From assembly GCA_002439705.1 (NCBI GenBank), contig DJPE01000033.1, positions 869 through 17,805 on the forward strand: a stretch of DNA of 16,937 nt. Reading direction: 5' to 3'. Shown here in pieces: positions 1 to 6,122 of the stretch (the first letter of the stretch is position 1; every line of letters begins with the position of its first letter). A program made the position numbers and the translations under genes. The notes beneath the pieces were generated by a model, which had not been told where the DNA came from, searched no databases, and was given only the letters and a program-made list of their open reading frames with translations. The stretch is from Christensenella sp. UBA6420. Lineage in GTDB: Bacteria > Bacillota > Clostridia > Christensenellales > DTU072.

Positions 1-437
1 TCGCCTTCTTCGTGTTCGTGCTCGTGCTCCATTCCTTCGACGGTTTCTTCCGTTTTCACCTTATCGCCCAGGACTTCGAGCAGGTTTATTACTTTCATAT
101 CTTTGTTGGTTGCGTTTTTAAGTGCGTCGTCGACCCAAGCGTCCGATTCGCCGCCGACGTAAATAAACAAATCGCAGGCAGAAATTTTTGCTATATCCTG
201 TACTGACGGCTGATAGCTGTGCAAGTCTACGCCGTTGTCGAGAAGAAGAGTGAGTTCGACGTTATCTTTATTTTCGCCGAGTATTTCGCTTACCCAGTCG
301 TATTCGGGAAATATCGTGCAAACGACGGATAATTTGTCGTTTTTATTGTCGTTGTCGTCGTTTTTGCAGGCGGCAAGACCGAAACAACAGAAAGCTATAA
401 TGTAAACCGCTATAATAGCGATAATTGTTTTTTTCAT
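1..437 (-). CDS. znuA: Zinc ABC transporter substrate-binding lipoprotein, ZnuA/AdcA-like (partial, C-terminus beyond the left edge)
   Basis: Extracellular metal-capture lipoprotein of a ZnuABC-type importer; the first 145 residues are present. The start is ATG at 437, with AGGAG (448-452) ten bases upstream. Residues 1-23 form a signal peptide (KK then a hydrophobic run) ending in the lipobox LAAC, so Cys24 would be lipidated. An Asp/Asn-rich linker (25-35) follows, then the mature domain with TIFPEYDW (41-48) and DLHSYQPS (71-78); His73 is the likely first metal ligand. Near the window edge EHEHEHEE (137-144) begins the His/acid-rich loop typical of zinc-binding members of this family. It follows the Fur-family regulator and the 98-residue His/Cys protein in the same direction, which supports zinc over manganese. 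The ATPase and permease genes would lie to the left, outside the window. Family is clear; zinc specificity is inferred from the His-rich loop and operon. Confidence 0.9.
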   Translation of the reverse strand, partial: MKKTIIAIIAVYIIAFCCFGLAACKNDDNDNKNDKLSVVCTIFPEYDWVSEILGENKDNVELTLLLDNGVDLHSYQPSVQDIAKISACDLFIYVGGESDAWVDDALKNATNKDMKVINLLEVLGDKVKTEETVEGMEHEHEHEEG

Positions 438-562
438 AAATCAAAATCTCCTTTTTACTTAATAAATTTCTTTTTTTGATACAAAAAAACAAGGACAAAA
501 CTATTTTTGTGTACCTGAATCGTACTGCTTTCGCACCCGAAAACAATCGAAAAAAGAAACGC

Positions 563-589
563 AAAAAGACCGAATTCGTTACGTTCGGC
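563..589 (-). terminator. Possible weak intrinsic terminator or attenuator before znuA
   Basis: On the minus strand GCCGAA (589-584) can pair with TTCGGT (574-569), a six-pair stem with one G-U, followed by a run of five T (567-563). It lies in the 175-base gap between the 98-residue gene and znuA. The stem is short and its outer part is mismatched, so full termination is doubtful; partial read-through into znuA would fit one operon. No clear promoter was seen for znuA in this gap, apart from its ribosome-binding site. Confidence 0.3.
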
Positions 590-612
590 TTGGTCCTTGT
601 CTACGAAATTTA

Positions 613-909
613 TTAAATTGTCAGGATATCTCTTAAAGAAATCGGCGTAGCGACCGTGATTAAATTTTGTTTTTTTACTTTTACGGATATTAACGCGACC
701 GGACAAAAAGCGAATAAAGAACCTGCCGTAGCGACTTTTTTCGCTCCGCCGCAGACTTCTTCCGCCATATGTAAAACGGCGCAAACGGGGCAATCCGTTC
801 CCGTGCAATCGTGGTCGTGATTGTCTATTATAAAATTAAAGGAAAGGACGACAGCCACAACAAAAAGAACAGCCGCCAGTATTGCCGTTATTCTACGTCT
901 TTTCGCCAT
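613..909 (-). CDS. Small membrane-anchored protein with His/Cys metal-ligand-like cluster, function unknown
   Basis: A 98-residue protein I cannot assign to a named family. It starts at ATG 909, with AAGG (914-917) and a G-rich run just upstream, 14 bases after the Fur-family gene stops, so the two are surely co-transcribed. Residues 3-6 are basic (KRRR), 8-28 form one hydrophobic segment, and immediately after it comes a dense set of potential metal ligands: His31, His33, Cys35, Cys40, Cys43, His47 and Cys53, in an HxHxC-x4-CxxC layout. A second hydrophobic stretch spans about 60-76 (with Cys69), giving either two membrane helices or one helix plus a soluble tail. Placement between a putative zinc regulator and znuA suggests a role in zinc sensing, buffering or hand-over at the membrane, but that is inference from context. 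The CxxC could instead be redox-active. Confidence 0.75.
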   Translation of the reverse strand: MAKRRRITAILAAVLFVVAVVLSFNFIIDNHDHDCTGTDCPVCAVLHMAEEVCGGAKKVATAGSLFAFCPVALISVKVKKQNLITVATPISLRDILTI

Positions 910-923
910 ACGTCCTTACCCCC

Positions 924-1322
924 TTAATTTTTACGATTATCTTTTGAACAACTTTCGCAAACGCCCGATATAATCGTCGCGGTATCGTTCACGGCAAATC
1001 CGTAATCTTCTTTCAATGCCCTGCCGAGCTTTTCGCTGTCCGCTTCGCTCAGATGAATTACTCCGCCGCAACGACTGCAAACCAAATGAAGATGTCCTTC
1101 GCAACGAGCGGTAAGATTTAGTCTATAAATCGATTTGCTTCCGTCTTTCGAAAGTTCTCTCGTGATTTTTCCGCTTTCGGTGAGTTTTTCGAGATTACGA
1201 TATACGGTGCTTTTGTTTACTTCCGGAAACAACGCCTTATATATTTCATCCGCGGTAACGTACCCTGCGTAAGAAAACACTCCTAATATCAAATCTCTTT
1301 GCTTGGTTCTGTACTCTCTCAA
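924..1322 (-). CDS. Fur-family metal-responsive transcriptional regulator, probably Zur
   Basis: Cytoplasmic metal-dependent repressor, 132 residues from a TTG start at 1322. The start is chosen because a promoter (TTGACA 1420-1415, TACAAT 1397-1392) puts transcription initiation near 1385, leaving the in-frame ATGs at 1442 and 1388 upstream of or at the mRNA start; a GGAG (1336-1333) sits ten bases before the TTG. The frame then opens as LREYRTKQRDLIL, the usual Fur beginning. The winged-helix recognition part reads STVYRNLEKL. The C-terminal half has the regulatory-metal region HLHLVCSRCGG and a closing CESC, together the four-Cys structural zinc site of the family. Neighbours (His/Cys protein, znuA) point to zinc control (Zur); Fur or PerR cannot be fully excluded. 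Autoregulation is plausible, but no canonical Zur box was recognised. Confidence 0.92.
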   Translation of the reverse strand: MREYRTKQRDLILGVFSYAGYVTADEIYKALFPEVNKSTVYRNLEKLTESGKITRELSKDGSKSIYRLNLTARCEGHLHLVCSRCGGVIHLSEADSEKLGRALKEDYGFAVNDTATIISGVCESCSKDNRKN

Positions 1323-1350
1323 CTCGTTTCCGCTCCGTTGGTTTGCATAG

Positions 1351-1369
1351 GTCCGGCGTTGCCGCCGAC
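1351..1369 (-). promoter_or_regulatory. Stable hairpin in the 5' leader of the Fur-family gene
   Basis: On the minus strand the leader contains GTCGGCG-GCAA-CGCCGgAC, a seven-pair stem with one bulged G and a GNRA-type tetraloop. It ends about 15 bases upstream of the GGAG site of the TTG-started gene. It is not followed by a T run, so it is not a terminator. It could stabilise the mRNA, help present the ribosome-binding site, or be without function. Confidence 0.4.
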
Positions 1370-1391
1370 ATTTGCGACTTATTTGCATATT

Positions 1392-1420
1392 ATTGTAGCG
1401 TCCGTTATTCCGCATGTCAA
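1392..1420 (-). promoter_or_regulatory. Sigma-A promoter of the Fur/zinc operon
   Basis: Minus strand: TTGACA at 1420-1415, a 17-base spacer, TACAAT at 1397-1392; predicted start of transcription near 1385. A TTTGC element is repeated 11 bp apart at the predicted start site (1371-1375 and 1382-1386, plus strand), about one helical turn, and could be part of an operator. Confidence 0.8.
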
Positions 1421-1470
1421 GACTTTTTACGTATTTTTTCACTACGCCGAGTTAAGTCCTTTTTATCCGT

Positions 1471-1504
1471 GAGAAAAAAGGTTCCGACCGAAGCCGAAAC
1501 CTTT
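1471..1504 (-). terminator. Intrinsic terminator of the P-type ATPase gene
   Basis: Minus strand: a 12-pair stem (1504-1477, two G-T pairs) capped by a C(TTCG)G tetraloop, followed by six T and then CTC. It lies 24 bases after the ATPase stop codon and separates that gene from the downstream Fur-family operon. Confidence 0.93.
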
Positions 1505-1527
1505 TATCGTTTTATTTTTGTCGCAAA

Positions 1528-3210
1528 TTATCTTTGTTTTGCCGCAAGTTTCTTGTTGTGAACGTATCTCGATATTGCTTTTCCTGCTTCCACGAGCGGA
1601 ATAATGGACGCCGCCGCAAGCACGGCTACGAGCCACTGTATCCAATTAAGGTCTACGACGTGGAATACGGTGTTAAGTCCGGGAATTAACGCCACCCCTA
1701 CCGTCAGCACGCAACCTATTCCGAACGCAAGCAACATAAACTTGTTTTTGAATATATCCTTGTGGAAAATGGTTCCCGTAAGGGATTTCGAGTTGAAGCA
1801 ATGGAACAGCTGTATAAGGCACAGAGTAATGAACGCCATCGAAGCGGCGACTTCGTGTTCCCAACCGCCGAACTGCGCGCCAAGGAACACCGCAAGAACC
1901 ACTATCGTCTGTAAAATTCCCTGATACACGATATTTATTCCGAGATGTCCCGCAAAAAGGTTGTCGTCGGATTTTCTCGGCGGGTTGTTCATAATGTCGT
2001 CGTTGCCTTCTTCCATACCTAATGCAAGAGCGGGCAAACTGTCGGTTACGAGATTTATCCACAGTATCTGAATGGGATACAGGAAGGAATCCGCCGCGCC
2101 CTGACCTAATATCGAGAACAGAACGGTTACTATAAACAAACAAAGGACTTCGCAGATATTCGCGCTTAACAAAAACTGTATCGTCTTTTGCATATTGTCA
2201 AAGATTTTACGCCCTTCTTTGACCGCTTCGACTATCGTCGCGAAATTGTCGTCGGCAAGCACCATATCGGCGGCTCCTTTAGTTACGTCGGTACCCGTGA
2301 TACCCATACCTACGCCTATATCGGCGGCTTTTATGCTCGGAGCGTCGTTTACGCCGTCGCCCGTCATAGCGACTATCTTACCGCGCGACTTCCACGCCTT
2401 TACTATCTTTACTTTATGTTCGGGACTTACTCTTGCGAAAACTCTGTATTTATCTATGTTCTTAGCGAGTTCTTCGTCGCTTATATCGTTAAGTTCCGCC
2501 CCGGTAATAACCTGCGACTCGTTATTGCAGATATTAAGTTCTTTCGCAATGGCGTAAGCGGTATCCCTGTGATCGCCCGTTATCATTACAGGGGTTATTC
2601 CCGCTTTCTTACATACCGCGACGGCTGCTTTAACTTCTTCTCTCGGCGGGTCTATCATACCCGTAAGTCCGATAAAAATAAGATTCTTTTCGTATTCCGT
2701 TCCGTCGTCTTTTTTGTATGCGTACGCAAGCACTCTCAATGCGTCGGACGCAAAGTAGGAGTTCTTTTCGGCGATTACTTTTTTGTCTTCTGCGGTAAGT
2801 TCTCTCACAGTATCGCCGTCGAGAATGTAAGAACATTTCTCTATCAGCATATCGGGCGCGCCTTTAGTATAAACTATCCGTCCGTCGGGAGTGGCGTTGA
2901 CGGTAGTCATAAGTTTTCTGTCGCTGTCGAAAGGAACTTCGTCCACTCTCGGATTGAGTTTTTTCAGTTCTTCGCTGTCGCCGGTAAGGTTGTAGTAAGC
3001 GACGAGAGCGGTTTCCGTCGGGTCGCCCATGAGCATTTCTTTATCGCCGTCGCGTTTAAGCACGGTATCGTTACAGAGAGTCATACATTCCAGCAAGCGT
3101 TTTTCGCCCGCTTCGCCCAAAGAATATGTCTTCTTTACCGTCATCTTGTTAAGGGTGAGCGTCCCCGTCTTGTCCGAACATATTATTTCGGTAGAACCGA
3201 GAGTTTCCAC
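1528..3210 (-). CDS. P2-type Ca2+/Mn2+-transporting ATPase, C-terminal two thirds (downstream of frameshift)
   Basis: This is the remainder of the ATPase whose N-terminal part is at 3183-4208; the GTG at 3210 is internal and lacks a ribosome-binding site, so independent translation is unlikely. Numbering from that GTG, the phosphorylation motif DKTGTLT is at 13-19, the nucleotide-binding region contains KGAPD (116-120), and the hinge and P-domain motifs are ITGDH (210-214) and TGDGVND (283-289). The membrane domain shows NICEVLCLF (helix 5) and NLVTD (386-390, helix 6), matching the ion-binding helices of SERCA-like Ca2+ pumps. Helices 7-10 follow and the protein ends in a basic tail. All catalytic motifs are intact, so the coding sequence is not otherwise decaying. 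Restoring one A in the 3220-3224 run gives a protein of about 893 residues, the normal family length. Mn2+ versus Ca2+ as substrate is not settled by the residues; the riboswitch favours Mn2+. Confidence 0.93.
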   Translation of the reverse strand: METLGSTEIICSDKTGTLTLNKMTVKKTYSLGEAGEKRLLECMTLCNDTVLKRDGDKEMLMGDPTETALVAYYNLTGDSEELKKLNPRVDEVPFDSDRKLMTTVNATPDGRIVYTKGAPDMLIEKCSYILDGDTVRELTAEDKKVIAEKNSYFASDALRVLAYAYKKDDGTEYEKNLIFIGLTGMIDPPREEVKAAVAVCKKAGITPVMITGDHRDTAYAIAKELNICNNESQVITGAELNDISDEELAKNIDKYRVFARVSPEHKVKIVKAWKSRGKIVAMTGDGVNDAPSIKAADIGVGMGITGTDVTKGAADMVLADDNFATIVEAVKEGRKIFDNMQKTIQFLLSANICEVLCLFIVTVLFSILGQGAADSFLYPIQILWINLVTDSLPALALGMEEGNDDIMNNPPRKSDDNLFAGHLGINIVYQGILQTIVVLAVFLGAQFGGWEHEVAASMAFITLCLIQLFHCFNSKSLTGTIFHKDIFKNKFMLLAFGIGCVLTVGVALIPGLNTVFHVVDLNWIQWLVAVLAAASIIPLVEAGKAISRYVHNKKLAAKQR

Positions 3211-4208
3211 GGCGGGGAGTTTTTAATTATCGCGTTGCGGTTGCTCATTCTCTGCACGCCGATAGCCATTATTATCGTGATTACCGCCGTAAGCCCTTCG
3301 GGAATAGCCGCCACCGCTATAGCTACCGCCGTCATGAAGGCTTCTATAATAGTGTCGGCAATAACGGAATTGTTTTGTTTCATCGCGGGGATACTCGAAA
3401 GTACGGTAACAACGAAAATAACCGCCGCGATAATCACTACCGCCAAGGAAATAAATTTACCCGTTTTGTTGAGTTTTTTCTGTATGGGAGTAAGTTCTTC
3501 TTCGCTTTCGGCAAGCATATCGGCGATTTTTCCCATTTCGGTATTCATACCCGTGCCGATTACCACGCCTTCGCCCCTGCCGTATGTTACGACCGACGTC
3601 GAAAACGCCATATTCTTTCTGTCGCCTATTCCCGCGTCTTCGTTACAGATACAGAACGCGTCCTTTTCGCTCGGCAAAGATTCTCCCGTCAAAGCGGATT
3701 CTTCTATTTTAAGCGAACGGCTGTCGGTAAGTCGCAAATCCGCGGGTACCACGTCGCCGGCTTCGAGTATGACAGTATCGCCGGGTACGAGCGACGCACT
3801 TTCCACCTTTAAGATTTCGCCGCCGCGTCTTACTTTAGCGAAAGGTTTACTCATATTTTTCAACGCTTCCAACGCCTGCTCGGCTTTCGATTCCTGCACG
3901 ACTCCTATTATTGCGTTTATTATAACGATAGCCAAGATTATGCCTACGTCGATAAACTCGCTGTAACTCTTTTCTACGAGAGCCACTACCGTAGTTACTG
4001 CCGCCGCGCAAAGAAGAATAATGACCATTACGTCCTTAAACTGGTCGAGAAACCGTAAAACTACGTTTCTTTTTTTCTTTTCGGCAAGTTGGTTCTTTCC
4101 GTACTCGGCAAGCCTTTTTTCCGCTTCTTCGGCAGTTATTCCGCCGTCGGGTACGTTAAGTTTTGCTTTGACCGATTCTATAGAATCGGAAAACCACTTT
4201 TCTTCCAT
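3183..4208 (-). CDS. P2-type Ca2+/Mn2+-transporting ATPase, N-terminal part (truncated by frameshift)
   Basis: Start ATG at 4208 with GGAGG (4213-4217) close upstream. The frame covers the cytoplasmic N-terminus (1-57), helices 1-2 (about 58-106), the actuator domain with SALTGES (171-177), helix 3 (about 251-272) and helix 4 with AAIPEGL (301-307), the Glu-containing site used for Ca2+/Mn2+ in P2A pumps. After RMSNRNAIIK the reading departs from the family: the expected KLPAVETLGSTE is present in the DNA but one base out of frame, and this frame runs to a stop at 3183. The last 13 residues or so of this 341-residue reading are therefore out-of-frame. Function of the intact pump: ATP-driven export of Ca2+ or Mn2+ across the cytoplasmic membrane. 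Its riboswitch implies induction by high Mn2+. As written, the product lacks the phosphorylation domain and would be inactive. Confidence 0.92.
   Translation of the reverse strand: MEEKWFSDSIESVKAKLNVPDGGITAEEAEKRLAEYGKNQLAEKKKRNVVLRFLDQFKDVMVIILLCAAAVTTVVALVEKSYSEFIDVGIILAIVIINAIIGVVQESKAEQALEALKNMSKPFAKVRRGGEILKVESASLVPGDTVILEAGDVVPADLRLTDSRSLKIEESALTGESLPSEKDAFCICNEDAGIGDRKNMAFSTSVVTYGRGEGVVIGTGMNTEMGKIADMLAESEEELTPIQKKLNKTGKFISLAVVIIAAVIFVVTVLSSIPAMKQNNSVIADTIIEAFMTAVAIAVAAIPEGLTAVITIIMAIGVQRMSNRNAIIKNSPPWKLSVLPK
3219..3224 (-). other. Frameshift site in the P-type ATPase
   Basis: On the minus strand the codons read ATT AAA AAC TCC, while the family expects ATT AAA AAA CTC CCC GCC GTG GAA (IIKKLPAVE). 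The run has five A (plus-strand T 3220-3224) where six would keep the frame. A one-base loss in a homopolymer explains everything; sequence on both sides is conserved. A sequencing or assembly error or a recent mutation is most likely. Confidence 0.9.
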
Positions 4209-4275
4209 GATACCTCCGTCGTTTATTCTTTCCCGTTCCGGGATAAATTATCTCAATAAAGGTTTCGTTATAAAC

Positions 4276-4317
4276 AAAAAGACCCAATGCAAAACCGTTA
4301 CGAATTGCATTGAGTCT
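4276..4317 (-). terminator. Expression-platform terminator of the yybP-ykoY riboswitch
   Basis: Minus strand: a 13-pair stem with one G-T pair (4317-4305 with 4292-4280), a 12-base loop, then five T, about 70 bases before the ATPase start codon. Its 5' arm contains CTCAATGC (4314-4307), which is also the 3' strand of riboswitch helix P1, so terminator and ligand-bound aptamer exclude one another. Confidence 0.88.
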
Positions 4318-4416
4318 TGTCTACAAAGATAAGCCAGATTAGCCTTTCGTCGCCGACGCCAATCAGGATGTTGACTTACCACGCCTTGTTACGGGCGCAA
4401 ACTACTCCCTCAACGC
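4307..4416 (-). ncRNA. yybP-ykoY (Mn2+-sensing) riboswitch aptamer upstream of the P-type ATPase
   Basis: The leader carries conserved yybP-ykoY elements on the minus strand: GAGGGAGTAG near the 5' end, AAGTCAACATCCTGATTGG in the middle, and GTAGACAAGACTC at the 3' end. Helix P1 forms between GCGTTGAG (4416-4409) and CTCAATGC (4314-4307), eight pairs with one G-U. Known members bind Mn2+ and switch on exporters such as MntP and P-type ATPases. Here P1 formation would sequester the 5' arm of the terminator at 4280-4317, so ligand binding should turn transcription on. The predicted transcription start falls right at the 5' strand of P1. In the stretch 4450-4545, beyond the promoter, I see nothing else of note. 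Confidence 0.85.
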
Positions 4417-4420
4417 CATT

Positions 4421-4449
4421 ATATTAGCATATCGAAAAAAGGTTGTCAA
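4421..4449 (-). promoter_or_regulatory. Consensus sigma-A promoter of the riboswitch-ATPase unit
   Basis: Minus strand: TTGACA at 4449-4444, exactly 17 bases, then TAATAT at 4426-4421. Transcription would begin near 4415, at the first base pairs of the riboswitch. Confidence 0.9.
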
Positions 4450-4545
4450 CGAACGTACGAAATTCCGTTTAATTTTTTACGACGAAAAAACTTTGTCGAA
4501 ACTTTCCTTTTATTTTCTATTTACCGCCTTTGGCGAGCTTTATTC

Positions 4546-4575
4546 TTGACTAAAAACTTTTCCGCAATATATAAT
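4546..4575 (+). promoter_or_regulatory. Sigma-A promoter of lysA
   Basis: TTGACT (4546-4551), an 18-base spacer, TATAAT (4570-4575). Expected transcript start is near 4582, giving a leader of about 48 bases with AGGAG at 4619-4623. The leader is too short to hold a lysine riboswitch. Confidence 0.85.
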
Positions 4576-4629
4576 ACGGGTAGGAACAGGCGAAAAAGCC
4601 GAAAAGAAACGACTTTGCAGGAGAACCGA

Positions 4630-5883
4630 ATGAAACGACCGTTTATAACCAAAGAAAAAGCCGAAGAAATCAAAAGAATTTATCCCACGCCTTTTCACGT
4701 TTACGACGAAGACGGCATAGAAAAAAACGCCGACGAACTGTTTTCCGCGTTCTCGTGGAATAAAGGGTTCAAGGAATATTTCGCGGTAAAAGCAACCCCT
4801 AACCCCGAAATTCTTAAACTTCTCAAAAAGCACGGTTGCGGCGTGGACTGTTCTTCCCTTACCGAACTTATAATGGCGGAAAAATGCGGTTTTTACGGCG
4901 ACGAAATTATGTTTTCGAGCAACGAAACGGCGGCGGAAGAGTTTGTCTACGCAAAAAAACTAAACGCTATAATAAATCTCGACGATATAACCCACATACC
5001 TTTCCTTAAAAAGTATGCGGGTATCCCCGAAAAAATCTGCCTACGCTACAACCCAGGCGGCGATTTCAAAATCGGCAACAAGATTATGGGCAACCCCGCC
5101 GACGCAAAATACGGTCTTACCCGTCCGCAACTTACCGAAGCGGTAAAAATTCTTCTTTCCGAAGGGGTAAAAGAATTCGGTATTCACGCTTTTCTCGCGA
5201 GCAACACCTTAGGTAACGAGTATTATCCGGAACTATCGAAGATACTTTTCCGCACGGTGAAAGAACTTATCGACGAAACGGGAGCAAAGTTTTCGTTCGT
5301 CAATTTAAGCGGCGGAATAGGTATTCCTTATCTTCCCGACCGAGAAAAAAACGATATTTTCGTAATAGCAAACGGCGTAAAAAAAGCCTACGAAGAAGAG
5401 TTTACGGCAAAAGGTATCGACGGAATAAAGATTTTTACCGAGTTGGGAAGATATATGCTCGCCCCTTACGGACACCTTATCACCACGGTAATTCACTTCA
5501 AACATACCTATAAAGAGTACGCCGGCGTGGACGCTTGCGCCGCTCACCTTATGCGTCCAGCTATATACGGAGCGTACCATCACATAACGGTTCTCGGAAA
5601 AGAAGACGGACTCTGCGACCACGTTTACGACGTAGTGGGGTCGCTGTGCGAAAACAGCGATAAATTCGCCGTGGACAGAGCCTTGCCCGAACTTGATATA
5701 GGCGATATTTTAGCTATCCACGACACGGGCGCGCACGGTTTTTCTATGGGATATAACTATAACGGAAAACTTCGCAGCGCAGAAATCTTACTAAGTAAAG
5801 ACGGCTCGTTCCGCCTGATTCGTCGCGCGGAAACGGTAGCCGATTACTTCGCTACGTTCGATATTCTCGACGACTTTAACTAA
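4630..5883 (+). CDS. lysA: Diaminopimelate decarboxylase (LysA family, PLP-dependent)
   Basis: Cytoplasmic enzyme converting meso-diaminopimelate to L-lysine, the last step of lysine synthesis; 417 residues, normal length. The start is ATG 4630, six bases after AGGAG; the frame is open further upstream to 4546, but that codon is inside the promoter -35 box. Alanine-racemase-type barrel: YFAVKATPNP with Lys54 as the PLP lysine, GVDCSS (71-76), NLSGGIGIPY (225-234) for the PLP phosphate, ELGRY (271-275). The C-terminal part has GSLCENSD (337-344, catalytic Cys340) and DTGAHGFSMGYNYNG (365-379). The segment after strand 6 reads GIHAFLASNTLGN, where classical LysA has an HxHIGS motif; this marks a divergent clade, so a related PLP amino-acid decarboxylase is a weaker alternative. 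It stands alone, divergent from the ATPase and convergent with minE two bases away, with no terminator visible. Confidence 0.87.
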   Translation: MKRPFITKEKAEEIKRIYPTPFHVYDEDGIEKNADELFSAFSWNKGFKEYFAVKATPNPEILKLLKKHGCGVDCSSLTELIMAEKCGFYGDEIMFSSNETAAEEFVYAKKLNAIINLDDITHIPFLKKYAGIPEKICLRYNPGGDFKIGNKIMGNPADAKYGLTRPQLTEAVKILLSEGVKEFGIHAFLASNTLGNEYYPELSKILFRTVKELIDETGAKFSFVNLSGGIGIPYLPDREKNDIFVIANGVKKAYEEEFTAKGIDGIKIFTELGRYMLAPYGHLITTVIHFKHTYKEYAGVDACAAHLMRPAIYGAYHHITVLGKEDGLCDHVYDVVGSLCENSDKFAVDRALPELDIGDILAIHDTGAHGFSMGYNYNGKLRSAEILLSKDGSFRLIRRAETVADYFATFDILDDFN

Positions 5884-5885
5884 GC

Positions 5886-6122
5886 CTACTTAAACACCGT
5901 CACTCGCTTAACAGCCGTCGCGGAAAACGCGGCGGTTATTTTATATCCGCCGTCTTTATTATATTCGTACGACACCGTCGTTTCGCCGCCGTCGCTTTCG
6001 AAATACTCGGTAAAAATTTTCCGAATATCCGCTTTCAGTATCTCCAAAACTTCGTTAGGGATACCCTTATCGTCGTTATTCAATATTTTCTTTAATCTGA
6101 GATAGTCGTTCTTTCCGCTCAT
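5886..6122 (-). CDS. minE: Cell division topological specificity factor MinE (divergent)
   Basis: A 78-residue protein whose ATG overlaps the minD stop (ATGA at 6122-6119), so the two are translationally coupled. MinE stimulates the MinD ATPase at the membrane and drives Min oscillation that keeps the division ring at midcell. Identification rests on position plus alignment by eye: RLKKILNNDDKG (9-20) matches the MinD-contacting region, and ILKADIRKIFTEYF (28-41) followed by TTVSYEYNKDGGYKITAAF matches the helix-then-strand topology domain (compare QLRKDILEVICKYV and VTVQLEQKDGD of E. coli MinE). Length is slightly below the usual 85-90 and the first amphipathic segment is short. Sequence identity to typical MinE is low, so the call leans on synteny. 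Its stop codon lies two bases from the convergent lysA stop. Confidence 0.78.
   Translation of the reverse strand: MSGKNDYLRLKKILNNDDKGIPNEVLEILKADIRKIFTEYFESDGGETTVSYEYNKDGGYKITAAFSATAVKRVTVFK

Noticed and set aside
563..612. A second copy of the riboswitch 3' end (GTAGACAAG... on the minus strand) before znuA
   Set aside because: The resemblance to 4305-4327 is limited to a dozen bases. The upstream aptamer parts (GGGAGTAG, GTCAACAT) are missing, and the sequence upstream is the coding region of the 98-residue protein.
455..808. A 117-codon minus-strand frame overlapping the His/Cys protein gene
   Set aside because: It overlaps the gene at 613-909 in another frame, has a basic low-complexity translation without recognisable domains, and lacks a ribosome-binding site.
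3215..3230. Programmed ribosomal frameshifting as an explanation for the split ATPase
   Set aside because: A -1 shift would be needed, but the site reads T AAA AAC and not an X XXY YYZ heptamer; I saw no clear downstream stem-loop, and five A is short for transcriptional slippage. Not ruled out, but the least likely explanation.
2188..3966. A very long open frame (592 codons) on the plus strand opposite the ATPase
   Set aside because: It is fully antisense to a strongly conserved ATPase, has no ribosome-binding site, and its translation is low-complexity with no family resemblance. It is a by-product of the codon use of the real gene.
4546..4629. An earlier TTG start for lysA at 4546 giving 28 extra residues
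   Set aside because: That TTG is the promoter -35 box, upstream of the transcript start. ATG 4630 has AGGAG at proper spacing and gives the normal protein beginning.
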